Shown: positions 22,470-34,010, counted from the first letter of the stretch. The stretch is DNA of 64,000 nucleotides from Massospora cicadina (GCA_022478985.1 JAKSZP010012232.1:19199-83198), one strand, 5' to 3'. Program-made: numbers and translations. The notes: a model not told the origin generated them from the letters alone.

Positions 22470-23614
22470 TGTCAGGCAAACAGCAAGTTATGATTAGGCT
22501 GGCCTGTCAGCCTGGGTGCTGGAGCACCCAAACGGCAAACCAGAATGCCAAAGGCACTGCTGCTGGTATGACGGATATGAAACTGTAAAGGAGTTTAACT
22601 AATAACTGCCGGTGAGCCAGAATTTGTACAGGCACATAATAAAATATCAGACAAATATGGCCATTAACCCTGAGGGGTTTGTGATTTTCTGTGAAAAAGG
22701 CGGTTTATTTTTCAACATAAAAAACTAATTTTGGGAAAGGTTTTTAATGGAAATTAAAGGAGAAAAATCGACCAACAATTTTCTTATTGCAATGCAACTG
22801 ATTAAATAGTGGTTAATTCATGAGGAAACAAGCTGGGATTGAGTCCCTCAAGTTTGACCTAACCAGTGAATTATTTGGGGATGGGGCGGATAAGCTCAAT
22901 GGGAACAACATCAAAGGATTCAGCGGCTATGAGTCACTGTCAGTTTGACCTCAAATGCCTGAACTGAGTTTTGACTGCGTTTCTTACAGTTAGCACAATG
23001 GCGTCTGGCCCAACAAGCAGTGGGAATCCCCCAAGGCCACCCCACGTAAGGGCAGTCCCAATTGGTCGGGAACAGGTTTGGGACGCCCAACCTGCCCATG
23101 CTCAGTCGCTGGGCTGTTCATTTGGTCTAAAGCATTGCATCAGCCGCAACTCCCAATTTACCAGAAGGGAGCTTTGACCTATCATTTATGGTGTCAGATG
23201 CTACTACTTGCACATTGGGGATAATCCCCAACAATTTCAAGAGGATTTAATTTCAATGATCAGTCTTCTGGCAAATCTGAACCGTTGGTGATTATGGCTG
23301 ATAACTCAATCTACATCTCTTTGGCTATGCAGATTCCAACTGTTGGGCTTAATTTCCATAAGTTTTGGAGCAATATTTGTTATTGGATGATCAAAGCACA
23401 AATTTCAATAATTTGTCTAATGAGTACAGCCATTGTAAGCAAAGGTACTGGGTGAGTGGTCCAGAGAGGGAAGGCTATTACCCAACGCTCATCTACCACG
23501 TGGGCAAGGTCACCCTGGGTGATGAGGGGTATGGCAACCCTCTTTGGAACCTTTTTGTTCAGAAATGGGAAGAGCAACTGATCTACGCACAGGGGACGTT
23601 CCCTTGGACTTACA
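22470..23614 (-). repeat. Element A 3' LTR
   Basis: 1145 bp, paired with 27368-28518; about 10 differences in the first 165 aligned bases by eye, so fairly recent. Open + frames inside it (e.g. 22971-23177) recur in all five LTRs of this family and I treat them as chance. Confidence 0.93.
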
Positions 23615-23636
23615 TTACCTTTCCCTTTTACAAAGG
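23615..23636 (-). other. Element A polypurine tract
   Basis: Minus strand: AAAGGGAAAGGTAA directly before the 3' LTR; element B has AAAAAGGAAAGGGTAA in the same place. Confidence 0.75.
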
Positions 23637-23739
23637 AAGGGCACCACCGCCAGGGAATTCCGCAAGGGCCACATTTTTGTGCGCCTTGGGTATTTTGATC
23701 GCCATGACCGTTGCAACTTTTTTGGGGGGATGGGGGGTG

Positions 23740-25060
23740 TTGGGGTGGAATTTGTGAAACGCTTTGGCCAGTTCCATGCAGTTAACGCAATTGTGAGCCT
23801 TAACCCAACTGATTTTGTAAGCTGGATACCCTTTCCAGGCCACGAGATACTAAATGGACTGACAGTACTTATGGGATGCTAGGATATTTTCCACTTTGGC
23901 TTCCTCCGCATTTTCAATTATTATCAGCTCAGGATCTGTGGGAACAGTACCCTTAAAAGGTGACAACTGGGAAACGTGGAATACGGGATGCTGCTTCCAA
24001 TGGGCTGGCAGTTTTAACTGGAACTCACCATTACCCTAGTCTTCCTCTACCAGTGTGGGGACCCAAACGCTTATTTGTGATCTTGCAGGAGGGTACTTGC
24101 ATTCTCAAATGGCGTGTGTTGAGCATAACATAAGAGTCCACTGATATGTCATGACCAAGGAGCCACTTTTGATCTGCAAACCGCTTGTAGTCTTCTTAGC
24201 TTTGTTGAGGTGTTCCTGCACTAATAATTGAGTAGACCTAATATGCTCATCATGATCTGTGGCAGCTTGGACCTCTGGACGCAAACAGGGTCTGACCAAA
24301 AAGGAAGGGTTATATCCTAATGTCACTTCATAAGGGGAAACCCCCATGGAAGCATGCATTCCATTGTTGTAGGAAAATTGAGTGAGGGGAAGGTCATTAG
24401 CCCAGGTATCTTGTGCAGCTGCAGCATAGCAACGCAAATACTGTTCAGGGACTTGGTTAACTCTCTCAGTCTGCCCATCAGACTGAGGATGATATGCCAT
24501 GGAGTGACAGGGGGAAATCTTTAAATGGATAAGAGTTCACTCCAGAGCCGTGCTGTGAATTGTGGACCACAGTCACTGATGATCTCCTGTGGGATGAACA
24601 AACATTGAAAACATGTGGCATACAAAGAGACAGGCGGTCTCCTCTGACGCAATCATGGAAGCGCAGGGAATAAAAAGGGAGAATCTAGTGAAATGATCCA
24701 CCACCACCATCACCACCGTAAACCCATTAGAGCAATGGAGTTTGACAATAATATCCACAGACACCAATGTCCATGGACCCTCCGCCTGTTGTAAGGGGTG
24801 TAGAAGCCCATTTCCTGCCCAAACGGTCTGACTTAGCCCAAGCACAAGTAATGCAATGGGTGATTCAGACTGGAACTTCTTTAGTTATGCCTAATTGTAG
24901 GTCCATTTGATCAAGTCATTGCGTTTCTTATTGCCCATATGGCCAATAGTGGGGGGGGGGGTCATGATGCACGCGGAATACCACGGATCTGAAAAGAGGG
25001 GGAACCTAAATTCGCGACCAAAATAAATGAGGCCCTCCACCAAAGAGTACAGAGAGTGTT
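23740..25060 (-). pseudogene. Element A integrase with C-terminal chromodomain
   Basis: From N- to C-terminus on the minus strand: an HHCC-like block with HMGNKKRNDLIKWTY (near 24920) and CITCAWAKS (near 24850); first core Asp in VSVDIIVKL; then HPQSDGQTERVNQV (24450-24500), which holds the catalytic Glu. The tail gives VENILAS, LVAWKGYPAYKISWVKAHNC at about 23790-23925, a chromodomain, which in chromoviruses directs integration to methylated-histone heterochromatin. Broken by frameshifts between 24500 and 24573 and after 24105. Confidence 0.88.
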
Positions 25061-25700
25061 TATGATTTTGGAGGGACAATTGCTCAAATAACTCCACCTC
25101 TTCGGGGCAGGTCATTTGGCTAGCTAAGACCTGAGCAAAAAGCGTGGCATCAGGAGCCAGGGCGGCGAAGGAGACAATAGGGGGAATGATTGACAAAATT
25201 TGAGCAGCAGGAATCACTGTAATGAGATTTTCTTCCTCCAAATCCGTGAGACAGTGGGCGGGATTGTGGCTGAGAAAATCAGGAAGTACGTTAAGCGCAC
25301 CTTTTACGAATTTGTACTTGATATTGAAACTGCCCAAGTACTGATAGGTTTTGGTTCGCTATGCGCCAATTTTTAGGGTTTTTGAAAATACATGAGAGCT
25401 TGGTGATCCGTGTGAACAGTTAACTCATGCTGGGCCCCTGTAGCAGGTACCACCAATGATTCAGTGCCCATACTATGGCTGCCAACTTCTTATCATAGAT
25501 GGCCCAGGATTGCTCCATAGATGTAAATTTTCATAAAAGTAGGCGACTGGGTGCTCCAAGTCCTTGTGCTCTTGGAGCATCACCGCCCCTACTGCCACTG
25601 AGAAGGCATTGCATGTGACAATATACAGCTTAGCAGGATCTGCATGTTTTAGGATGGGGAGGGGATAAAAGCACTTCTTTGATTGACTCAAACGCCTGCT
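25061..25700 (-). pseudogene. Element A RNase H and connection region
   Basis: YIVTCNAFSVAVGAVMLQEH (25570-25630) is the T-D-A-S-x-x-A-V-G-A-V-L block, with the catalytic Asp replaced by Asn. FNIKYKFVKGALNVLPDFLS (25260-25330) is the conserved end of RNase H. The two parts are in different frames. Confidence 0.82.
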
Positions 25701-26640
25701 GGCATTCAGGCGTCCAATGAAATGGTATGTTCTTACCAGTGAGGGGGTGGAGCAGGGACACCAACTGGGAAAAGAGCTGTAGAAATTTTTTGAGGAATTT
25801 AATGGTTCCCAAGAATCTCCGTAATTGTTTCTGGGTTGTCAGGGTAGGCCATTCCCAGATAGCATTCAACCTATTAGGTGGAATCGTGTAGCCATCCTTG
25901 ATAATGAGGTTCTCAAAAAAGGTAACTTTATCTTTATATAACTCGCATTTGGAAGGCTTGACAAACAAGCCTGCTTTGTGTAAAGCAGCCATGACCGCTT
26001 CCAAGTCAATAGCGTTGTTTGGGAGTCAGGGAGTGAACCAAAATGTCATCAATATATGTGACTGCGCAAGTAAACTGGAGGTCACTCAGTACACTGTCAA
26101 TCATTCGTTGAATCATAGCGGGGAATTCTTCAGCCCAAAGGGCACTAGGCGGAATTGGAAGATGCCTCGCTTCATATGGATTGCTGTTAACCATTCTTGC
26201 CCTTCCATTATCCAAATATGGTTGAAGGCATTAACAAGATCCAGTTTGGAGAACACATAAGATTTGCCGATTGCTTGGATGATTGTCTGCTCCAGGGGCA
26301 GGGGGTAGGGATCGTTAACTGTAACTTTGTTTAAATGTCCGTAATCCTCACAAGGATGGAAGGAACCATCAGCTTTTTTAACAAAGATGATGGAGGACGC
26401 GACTTTCAATTTCTCCTTAAACAACCAACCTTTTTTAGCATATCATCCAACAAAATGTTGATCGTGACCTCCTCCTCCACTGTGTGGGGATATAATGGGT
26501 ATTTGATATTCACCAACTGTACTGTTGTATGGAATCCACAGTCAAATTTAGTGTGAGGAGAAAGATGGTCTGCCTTCTTGGAATCAAAAATACTCTGGTA
26601 GCACATCAGTTCTTCTAGAAAATCAGACGGAAGGCCCAAG
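25701..26640 (-). pseudogene. Element A reverse transcriptase
   Basis: VFSKLDLVNAFNHIWIMEGQ, WLTAIHMKRGIFQFRLVPFG, then MIDSVLSDLQFTC and VTYIDDILVHS with YIDD intact (near 26040); the thumb follows with KCELYKDKVTF and LRRFLGTIKFLKKF. About four frames are needed to read it. Similarity is to Tf1/sushi-type chromovirus RTs. Confidence 0.9.
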
Positions 26641-26747
26641 GGGAAATGATGGAAGTTATGGAGCTACGTCCTTGGGCTTTCTTGAGAGTATTAACTAAAG
26701 GAAATTCTCCTTCAGTTTGATCATTATAAAAAACAACATGTTTGACT

Positions 26748-27194
26748 CTAGATGAATCTTAACATGTTGCCGATCCACCATCCAACTCCTAAGATAACCA
26801 GGAACAATAAGTTTGGCATTGCTGAGAACCAATTGTAGAAGCTGAACTGGTGTATTGAGAATGTAACTGGCTGGCAAACTAGGTATGAGTTTTGGGAGGC
26901 TGACGATGCAACCATCACCAAAGGGCCTGCATCCAGGTCAATTTTCAATTGTTGAGCCAGTTCAACACTCATAAAATTGCCTGCAGCTCCGGTATCTACC
27001 AAGGCCTCAAAGGAGACATGTTGCAACCCAACAAAAATCTTCATAGGTAATAAGAAGTAAGCGAAGTTCTCTTTATTGGTATTTGTGGATGAATCCAGTG
27101 ATAATGAAGAGATGCTAGTGGAGTCTTGGGAAACCGCTAGGTTCATAGGGGGAGTAAGCTCGCTGCAAGTTGGATTGTCAGATCCTACTGACAT
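26748..27194 (-). pseudogene. Element A protease
   Basis: An open frame of 148 codons with FEALVDTGAAGNFMSVELAQ near its middle: D-T-G-A is the retropepsin active site. Followed by a VILGVGWW strand, the counterpart of I-L-G-x-x-W. In intact relatives (element B) gag lies immediately upstream; here only about 170 bp separate protease from the 5' LTR. Confidence 0.85.
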
Positions 27195-27367
27195 GGGGAC
27201 AATAGCCGCGGCACTATGAGGTGTGGATTTGACAATTTGTTTGGAACTAGGTTATTATGGACAGGAAAAATATTCTTCACAACCTGGTTCAGCTGAAAAA
27301 GGGGCCATTGCTACGCCAATATCAACGAGAAGGGCGGAAATGGTTAGTAATAATGGTTGGTCAATTA
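27195..27367 (-). other. Element A leader with gag deleted
   Basis: The PBS-side sequence (minus strand, CCAACCATTATTACTAACC) aligns with element B (CCAACCATTGTTTCCAGCC) for about 70 bases, then jumps to pre-protease sequence. Some 0.8-0.9 kb of gag present in B is missing. Confidence 0.75.
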
Positions 27368-28518
27368 TTTAAGGCAAACAGCAAGTTAGAATTAGGATGG
27401 TCTGCCAGCCTGGGTGCTGGAACACCCAAACGGCAAACCAGAATGCCAAAGGCACTGCTGCTGGTATGACGGATATGAAACTGTAAAGGAGTTTAACTTT
27501 TAACTGTCGGTGATCCAGAATTTGTACAGGCACATAATAAAGTACCAGACAAATATGGCCATTAACCCTGAGGGGTGTTTGAGTGTCTGTGGAAAAGGCG
27601 TTTTATTTTTCAACATAAAAAACTAATTTTGGGAAAGGTTTTTAATGGAAAGTAAAGGAAGAAAAATCGACCAACAATTTTCTCAGTGCAATGCAACTGA
27701 TTAAATAGTGGTCAATTGATGAGGAAACAAGCTGGGATTGGGTCCCTCAAGTTTGACCTAACCGGTGAATTATTTGGGTATGGGTGGATAAGCTCAATGG
27801 GAGCTGACATTGAAGGATTTGACAGCAGGCCATGTCACTGTCAGTTTGACCTCAAATGCCCAAATCGAGGCTCAACTGCATTTCTGATGGTTAGTGTGAT
27901 GGCATCTGGCCTGACAAGCAGCGGGAATCCCCCAAGGCCACCCCACATAGGGACAGTCCCAATTGGTTGGGAATGGGTTCAGGATGCCCAATTCGCCCAT
28001 GCCTGGTCGCTGGGCCATTCGTTTGGTCAAAAGCATTGCGTCATAGCAACTCCCAATTTACCAGAAGGGAGCTTTGAACTATCATTGATGGTGTCAGATG
28101 CTACTAACTGCATGTCAGGGATAATCCCCAACAATTTCGAGAGGGGGTTAATTTTGATGATTGCACTTCTGGACAAATTGAAACTGTCTGCAATTCCAGA
28201 CAAAACTCAATCTTCATCCCTCTTTGGTTATGCGGATTCTGATTTTTAGGCTTAATTTCCATATAGTTTTGGAGCGATATTTTTAATTGGATGATCAAAG
28301 CACAAATTTCCATAATATGTCTAATGAAATCAGCTGTGGTAAGCGAAGGTACCAGGGGAGGGGTCCAGAGAGGGAAAACTGTTACCCAACGCTTGTCTAC
28401 CATATGGGCGAGGTCGCCCTGGGTGACAAGGGGCATGGCCACCCTCATCAGACCCTTTATGCTTGGAAATGGGAAGAGCGACCAATCTACGCACAGGGGA
28501 TGTTCCCCTGGACTTACA
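27368..28518 (-). repeat. Element A 5' LTR
   Basis: 1151 bp; ends CTTACA at the TSD. The inner tip is TTTAAGG instead of TGTCAGG. It contains the longest antisense frame of this LTR family (27716-28249), not conserved in the other copies. Confidence 0.92.
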
Positions 28519-28534
28519 CACCGCTTCAGACCCT

Positions 28535-30041
28535 CAGTCAAATACTTCATTGGCTCAAGCAGAGTACAATCATCAATACTCAACGTTGGTCAGAATGACC
28601 TTTGGCATGCAGCACTCCTCCTCTTCCTCCTCTCTACCGCCTACTCAGAGCGTGGTCCCCACAACTTACTGTTGTGCTAGGAAGATCGATTTACTTTTGA
28701 AGATATTAGTCCTGGGATCCAGTTTTTCTCCCATCAGGGCATATGACCTGCTGTCATATTCAGGATTCTTGGTCCGGCGTCCTCAATTACCTGATTTTCT
28801 CCTCGTCCTAGACAGGAGACTCTTGCTATAAATGTTCATTTTATGGCCCAATTAAGAATACTTTTTTATGTTCGCCCTTGTTATTTCTCTCATAACCTTT
28901 TGGCTCAAGTCATTTCTAATTCTTCTCTTGGAGAGCTTATCCCATTAATTTGAGATTAATTTCTCCAAAATTGGAGCTTAATGGATTGTAGAGTGCATAA
29001 TATCGACTTCCATATAAGTCTGACTTCCCCCCTCTCATCCATCTCATATGTCAATTTCAAGATGCAATACCAGCAGCTTTTAAATAGTTTGTCTGATCAA
29101 GATCTTTGGTTCTTCCAGCAGATGATTTGGGATGCGTGATGGAACCTCTTCTATGGTCCTTCCAGGACATACTCCTAGTCTTGCATCAGTGGCTAGTCCT
29201 TCCATCAAAAAACCGGAAACAGTAACCAATACCTCCAAAACCAGGCTTGCAATCATTTTAAACATCTCTCAGCCAATTCTTCCTCTTTCATTCAATTCCA
29301 AATTTGGATTTCAAAACTCTCCTGGATTTGGCCCCTTTTGCATATGCACTGACTGTCATCATAGTTGCTCCTGAGGTTATGCCTTTTGCTCTCAATCACT
29401 CTTATCTTTCTGGGTTGGACCTGCTTCCTGAGTTCCTCTTCCAACTCGGACACTACTACAACCCCACTGTCCTGGCTACTGAGCTCATCATTGGTAACAA
29501 TATTCATTTTGAGCTCCTATATGCCAAATTCTGGGCCCAAGTCACCGAGACTTTTTCCCTAGCGCTGAATCCCTCCAATCTTGAGAAAATCCTAGATTGG
29601 GATATCACCGCTTATGCTCTTTGCTTTGCTGGCCAAGTTCTTTTAAGTTAGTCCATGAAGCATCCAGTCTCTCCCAGGTTTCACTGCTCCTTCAGCTTCA
29701 GCTTTCAAGAAGCCCACAGTCATTGCTTGCAGAATGCTATTCACTCCCTTCATGGCTATCTCATCTCCAGAGCTTCCCATTGGTATCTTCCACTGATGGC
29801 GTTAGTAGGGGACATGATTTGGCAACCCCTATCAAGCATCCCTTGTTCACTGCTGGCCCATATGTCTAGTGTTCTTGACAAAGCCCGTCGTCAGGCACTC
29901 AAACAAATATTCTGGCTCCAGTACCTTATCAGGATTACTTGGGGTTATTCACCGACTGCCTCTTTTTATACTGTTGCCTTCCTCCCCGCTCTGGGGTTTT
30001 GCGATTGGATTCTTCCAACACTTCAATTTCCCTTCCCCTAG
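28535..30041 (+). pseudogene. Antisense accessory ORF of element D (unknown protein)
   Basis: Runs opposite to D gag-pol, between the integrase end and the PPT. The first block, open to 28831, contains MTFG at 28595 and a Ser run followed by PPTQSVVP. The second block, 29304-30041, is one frame with a single stop at 29649. It contains DFKTLLDLAPF, LLPEFLFQLGHYY, IHFELLYAKFWAQVTE and LNPSNLE, and ends QFPFP-stop. A frame change near 29300 joins it to 29132-29300 (SIKKPETVTN). Element E has the same order, the same final FP-TAG and mostly conservative replacements (I/V, Y/F, D/N, S/T), which suggests it once encoded a protein of roughly 330-400 residues. No transmembrane, zinc or catalytic motif is recognised. 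It could be a captured gene or an element-specific antisense gene; an env gene is unlikely given the strand. Confidence 0.6.
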
Positions 30042-30560
30042 TCACTTTCTCGTAGGGATCTGCGTCCACTAAAAGAACGTGGTTTTGTGTAGGTCTAGCC
30101 CTCACTAGCATCTGATCTCACACCAATTTCGATGGTCTGTTCATTCCTACCACGATCCATCCTCCCTCCCCCAAGAGGCGACATAGGCGGAATCATCCCT
30201 GTATTGATGACAATTAAAAATAAAAATTATAAAACTATATTGATTTGTTTATATACGGTTTATAATCTTTTTTTCCCAATATCTTTTATCAATCTTTTAT
30301 TTTTATTCTTAGTTTTTTCTATGGGACCTGACCTTGTTTCAGTTCAGCGGTCCATCTTTTTTTATTTTTCCCCAAAACTGGGTCCTGGGTACTTTAACTT
30401 GCATTTTTTCTATGGCTCAGAGGTCCTTTTACAGATTTAGAAATCTGTATTGGTTCAGAGGTCCTTTTTGGACTTGACCTAATCATCAGGACATGATCAA
30501 CTTAATGGTTCATTGGTCTTTTGGGAATTCTTTATATTTTTATTGATCCATCACTTCAAA
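30042..30560. other. Spacer between antisense ORF and element D pol end, with short repeats
   Basis: A/T-rich centre (30215-30320), then four copies of a GGTTCAGAGGTCCTTTT-like motif near 30338, 30412, 30454 and 30510. Read on the minus strand these fall in the pol C-terminal tail; in element E the same tail is an open frame with K-E-P-L-N-Q-like repeats. Confidence 0.55.
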
Positions 30561-31700
30561 TACTTATCATGGACTTGATTCACAACTCTTCCATCTGAAT
30601 GATTCCTAGTGGAATAGGCATAAGTTGCCATCTTGGCGATAGCTTCAAACGGACCTGACCACAACACATCTAATTTTTTTTTCTTCTTCTGAAACCATGC
30701 ATATCACAATAGGCTACTCTTCGCCTATTCAATATTCTGCTAAGGCCAGTCAGTTATTATCGTCCATTGATTTTGCTCATATCCTTTTCTTTAACATAGT
30801 ATTGAATGCTTGCAATTGCATATCAATCAGGATAAAAATTAGTCAGTTCAAGTACTGTTTGGTAATCATCCCTAACGTTGGTTCCACCACCGAATATAAA
30901 ATTGGCAGTAACGCGGCCTTCCTCCCATATAACAACTCAAATGGCGTTTTTCCTGTCACTGTATGATGACTGATATTGCAGGTGAATGTCACCAAACTCA
31001 GGTATGTTCCCCACGAAGAAGTTCTTCCTGCGAGCAGTTTCCTCAGCGTTGTGGCCAGCGTTCCATTCACTCATTCTACCAGTCCGTTCATCTCCAGCTG
31101 ATAGGGTACTCACACGACTCCTCTGATTCCCATAATCTCATTCAATTGCAGAATCACATGAGATGTGAAGTTTGTCTTATTATTACTAAGCAGGACCTGT
31201 GGACATCTGTGTCAATATGCTACTTGATCCAGGATGAACCTCACGGTGCTGGTAGTATCTACTTTTTCCAGGGCCTTTGTCTTGACCCATCTCATCAGAT
31301 GGTCGAAGGCAATTATAATGTACTTTACTCCCCCCGTGCTCATTAACAGTGGTCCCATCATGTAGATAGACACTGTATGCCAGGCAAATCCAGGGCAGAC
31401 CAGTCAGTATCCAGTTGTATTCTTATGTTGCTTGTGCAGCTGGCACTCCACACAACAAGCTAGATAGTCCATTACATTGTAGTTGATTGACTCCCAGTAG
31501 TAGTACTGGCAAATATGATTGGTTGTTTTTCTCAGGCCTCCATGCCTGCAACCTTAAGAGCGGCTTGTACAATAGCTGCTCTTTCTGATGGCTTTGGGAA
31601 TAATAACTGCTTTCTGTTATACATCTTAAACACTTGTCCATCCATGTTCTCGGTGTCTTCCATCGCTTTCTAAAGCACACTTTATTTTCTCAGGGCTCAT
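30560..31700 (-). pseudogene. Element D integrase
   Basis: The zinc-binding end is at 31423-31680 (CXXC region degraded to CGVPAAQ). 31050-31300 contains NGLVE-like and LSN-like core blocks in broken frames. 30843-31070 is open: NGTLATTLRKLLAGRTSSWG, and then FELLYGRKAALLPILYSVVE. The C-terminal GPFEAIAKMATYAYS lies near 30620. Colinear with E. Confidence 0.85.
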
Positions 31701-31789
31701 TCCTGATTTCTATATTGACCATTCTCTGGAATAGCTCATTCACCTGCAGGTATACCATCTGGACCATTGGTAACCGTGATAAGCCATCC

Positions 31790-32150
31790 ACATTCTGGTG
31801 AGAAGCCCCCACTCAGTTTACAATCTCATAATTGTAAGCTATAGCTTAAGTGCCCATTGGGACAGTCGTCCTTCTGGTTCTCTTAAACTATGGAGCCAAC
31901 ACAATGAAGATTGGTCCGTCACCACTTTAAAGTGTGTTTCATGGATTACACCCAGAAACTGCTTACATGCATAAATGAACACAAGGCATTCACGCTCAGT
32001 TATGGTGTAGTTCCTCTCAGCGGCTGAGAGTATCCAGCTCACATACGCCATCAGATGTTCATCCCCAAGTTCATCTACTTGGCTTAGTATGGCTCTGATC
32101 GCCAACAACAAAGCATTGGTTTGTATAATAAACTCTCAATCAAAAATTTG
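31790..32150 (-). pseudogene. Element D RNase H
   Basis: Open for 90 codons: ALLLAIRAILSQVDELGDEH, SWILSAAERNYTITERECLV and HFKVVTDQSSLCWL, the standard Gypsy RNase H blocks with the Glu and last Asp present. Confidence 0.88.
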
Positions 32151-32199
32151 GATATTTCAAAATTTAAGAATTTACTAGATATTGGCGTAGCTCATTGAA

Positions 32200-33070
32200 G
32201 GATTCCTGCGCTTCTTCATCCTATACTAATCCTTTTTTAAATCCTTCAACAGTTTAATTAAGGGCTTGGCTATTTGGGCGAAGTCCCAAATAAATCATCT
32301 GTAGTATTCGACCATCCCAAGGAACATTTGGATGTATCAGACACATTTTAGCACAGCCATCCATTCTATGGCTTCTATCTTCTGGGCTTGCAGATGCAAT
32401 ACACTAGAGTTGATCACTAATCCCAGATATTTCAACTGTTTTTGAAGAAGTGATACTTCTCAGCTTAATCTTCATGTTAGCTGCTGACAATCGCTTGAAT
32501 ACTTCTTCCAAGTGGTGTAGGTGATCAGTAAACGTCCTACTGAACACTGATATCGTCCAAGTATACCAGGATGCACAACAACTTCAAGTCGCTCAGTATA
32601 TCGTCCATGGCCCTCTGGAACGTTGCAGGCGCATTCATAGACCCTGGGGAATCCTTGTTGGTTGGTATAGCCCCTGCACAGTAATAACTGCGCATTTTTC
32701 CTGGTCTTCTTTTGGCAAGTTGATTTGCCAATATCCTGAGATAAGATCCATCTTGGATAAATACTTCGCTTCTCCAAATCAGTCTAGTGCATCATCGATC
32801 CTTGGTAGGGGATAAAAATCCTTCTTTGTAACTTTATTCAGCTTTTGGTAGTTTATCACCACCCAGTCAGAGCCATCCTTTTTCTTCATAATTAGTTCTG
32901 GACTTTCCCTAAGACTCAACAATAAAACTAGAAGCCCATGCTTCAATAGTTTATGATTTTATCTTTCACTACCGCTTCAGCTGCTTTTTATTTTCAGAAT
33001 GGTCTCATCCTGATTAGCAAATTTTCCCCGGTGTTAACCTTGTGGATCACATCTCTTGCGCATTCCAAAT
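32200..33070 (-). pseudogene. Element D reverse transcriptase
   Basis: NAPATFQRAMDDILSDLKLL and LVYLDDISVQ (32537-32731) show an intact YLDD. Upstream is the LPRIDDAL / KYLSKMDLISGYWQ region (32740-32830) with a frame break. Several stops. Confidence 0.88.
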
Positions 33071-33161
33071 TGTGGTCATCCTGAGAAAATACATTTTGAT
33101 TCTTTCCAAATAATTTGAGCACCTCCTCTTGCTGGCCTTCTGACAGATCAGCGAGTTGCTC

Positions 33162-33480
33162 TCAATCAATCAATATGTTGATACTCTCATTTACCTTGGC
33201 TTGTAATCCCATCTCATTGAGAGTCTTAAAATCGTGGAATCTACTCAATTTGGCTGTCAGGATCAGAAGAACAAATGCAATAATCTGATTCTTCCTGATC
33301 TTAATCAGTTTTTCACTTAACTTTGCCAAGAGAACTTGAATTTCTCCATGGTTCAGCATTATTATCCCAGGAGCCACCAAAGGCTCCACTCTGGACTTCT
33401 TCCAGGGGCTTCCGACCTCCCCATACAACAACTCTGGTATCTCTAATGTCAACACCGTGTTGACTATCATATGTATCCTG
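33162..33480 (-). pseudogene. Element D dUTPase-like domain
   Basis: Reads MIVNTVLTLEIPELLYGEVG, SPWKKSRVEPLVAPGIIMLN and HGEIQVLLAKLSEKLIKIRK, then NQIIAFVLLIL. This follows the trimeric dUTPase pattern: P-P-G..V-x-T-G-L-x-I-x-x-P-x-x-x-Y-G, then P-R-S (here WKKSR), G-V-I-D-x-x-Y-R-G-E-(I)-x-V-L-x-x-N, and G-D-R-I-A-Q-L. It would hydrolyse dUTP during cDNA synthesis. Motif residues that bind the phosphates are partly lost, and the Gly-rich fifth motif is absent. Confidence 0.68.
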
Positions 33481-33490
33481 GCGGTATGGT

Positions 33491-34010
33491 CTACTCATTC
33501 TTGATTTTCAGTGGGATTCCCAGGTTCTCTAGGATTTCCGTTGGAATTTCTTGCCGCTTCCTACCGACTAATTGGTATTGAACTGAGACAATGCCATCAT
33601 TGTATATTATATTGATGAAGTTGTTTCTCCTATTCAGCGGAGCTTCACCATCCTTCTGATATACCAATGTTAATTTCTGAACCAATATGGTCAATGTATT
33701 ATCCTCAAAGTTACATCTAGCTCTGTATTTGCGTAGAAACTCCATTCCAATCAGAATGTCATAGTTTTGGTTGGCCATTACTATTGCTGGTGCAGATACC
33801 ACCAATGACCCAAATCATAGTGGCAAAGCGCTATACTCTCCACAGGAGATGGTGGTGTTTGGCCCAGCTGTCCCATACTCCTTCTTATGTTCCAAGTCTG
33901 GTGAAATTTTCATCCTATTTACCAGATTGGTTGAGACAATGTTGATGGGCGCTCTGCTGTTGACAATCGCCCTTACCAGCACTCACATCACTTATATGTC
34001 TATATATGTA
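33491..34010 (-). pseudogene. Element D protease
   Basis: The active site reads AIVNSRAPINIVSTNLVNRM near 33910-33970: N-S-R where D-[ST]-G is expected. Then SALPLWFGSLVVSAPAIVMA and NQNYDILIGMEFLRKY (33733-33805), the C-terminal half typical of retropepsins. 33491-33805 is open. Confidence 0.78.

Larger units (their letters stand above)
22470..28518 (-). mobile_element. Element A: chromovirus (Ty3/Gypsy) lacking gag
   Basis: TSD CACTG (22465-22469) / CACCG (28519-28523), one mismatch. LTRs begin TGTCAGG and end CTTACA on the + strand. On the minus strand: leader, protease, RT, RNase H, integrase, chromodomain. Removing it rejoins element D (GAACAC | CTTCAGAC), matching the uninterrupted E sequence GGGAACACCACTTCAGAC near 52906. 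Its gag is deleted, so it is non-autonomous. Confidence 0.93.

Noticed and set aside
22971..23177. Repeated Pro/Gly-rich short ORF also near 44097 and 49999
   Set aside because: Recurrence is explained by LTR copies, not by a gene family.
24949..24962. G homopolymer as a possible polypurine tract in element A
   Set aside because: It lies inside the integrase region, not next to an LTR; the real PPT is at 23615-23636.
27716..28249. 177-codon open frame on the + strand
   Set aside because: It lies wholly in the A/B family LTR, antisense to it; the same region in the other four LTRs is broken and no family similarity is seen.
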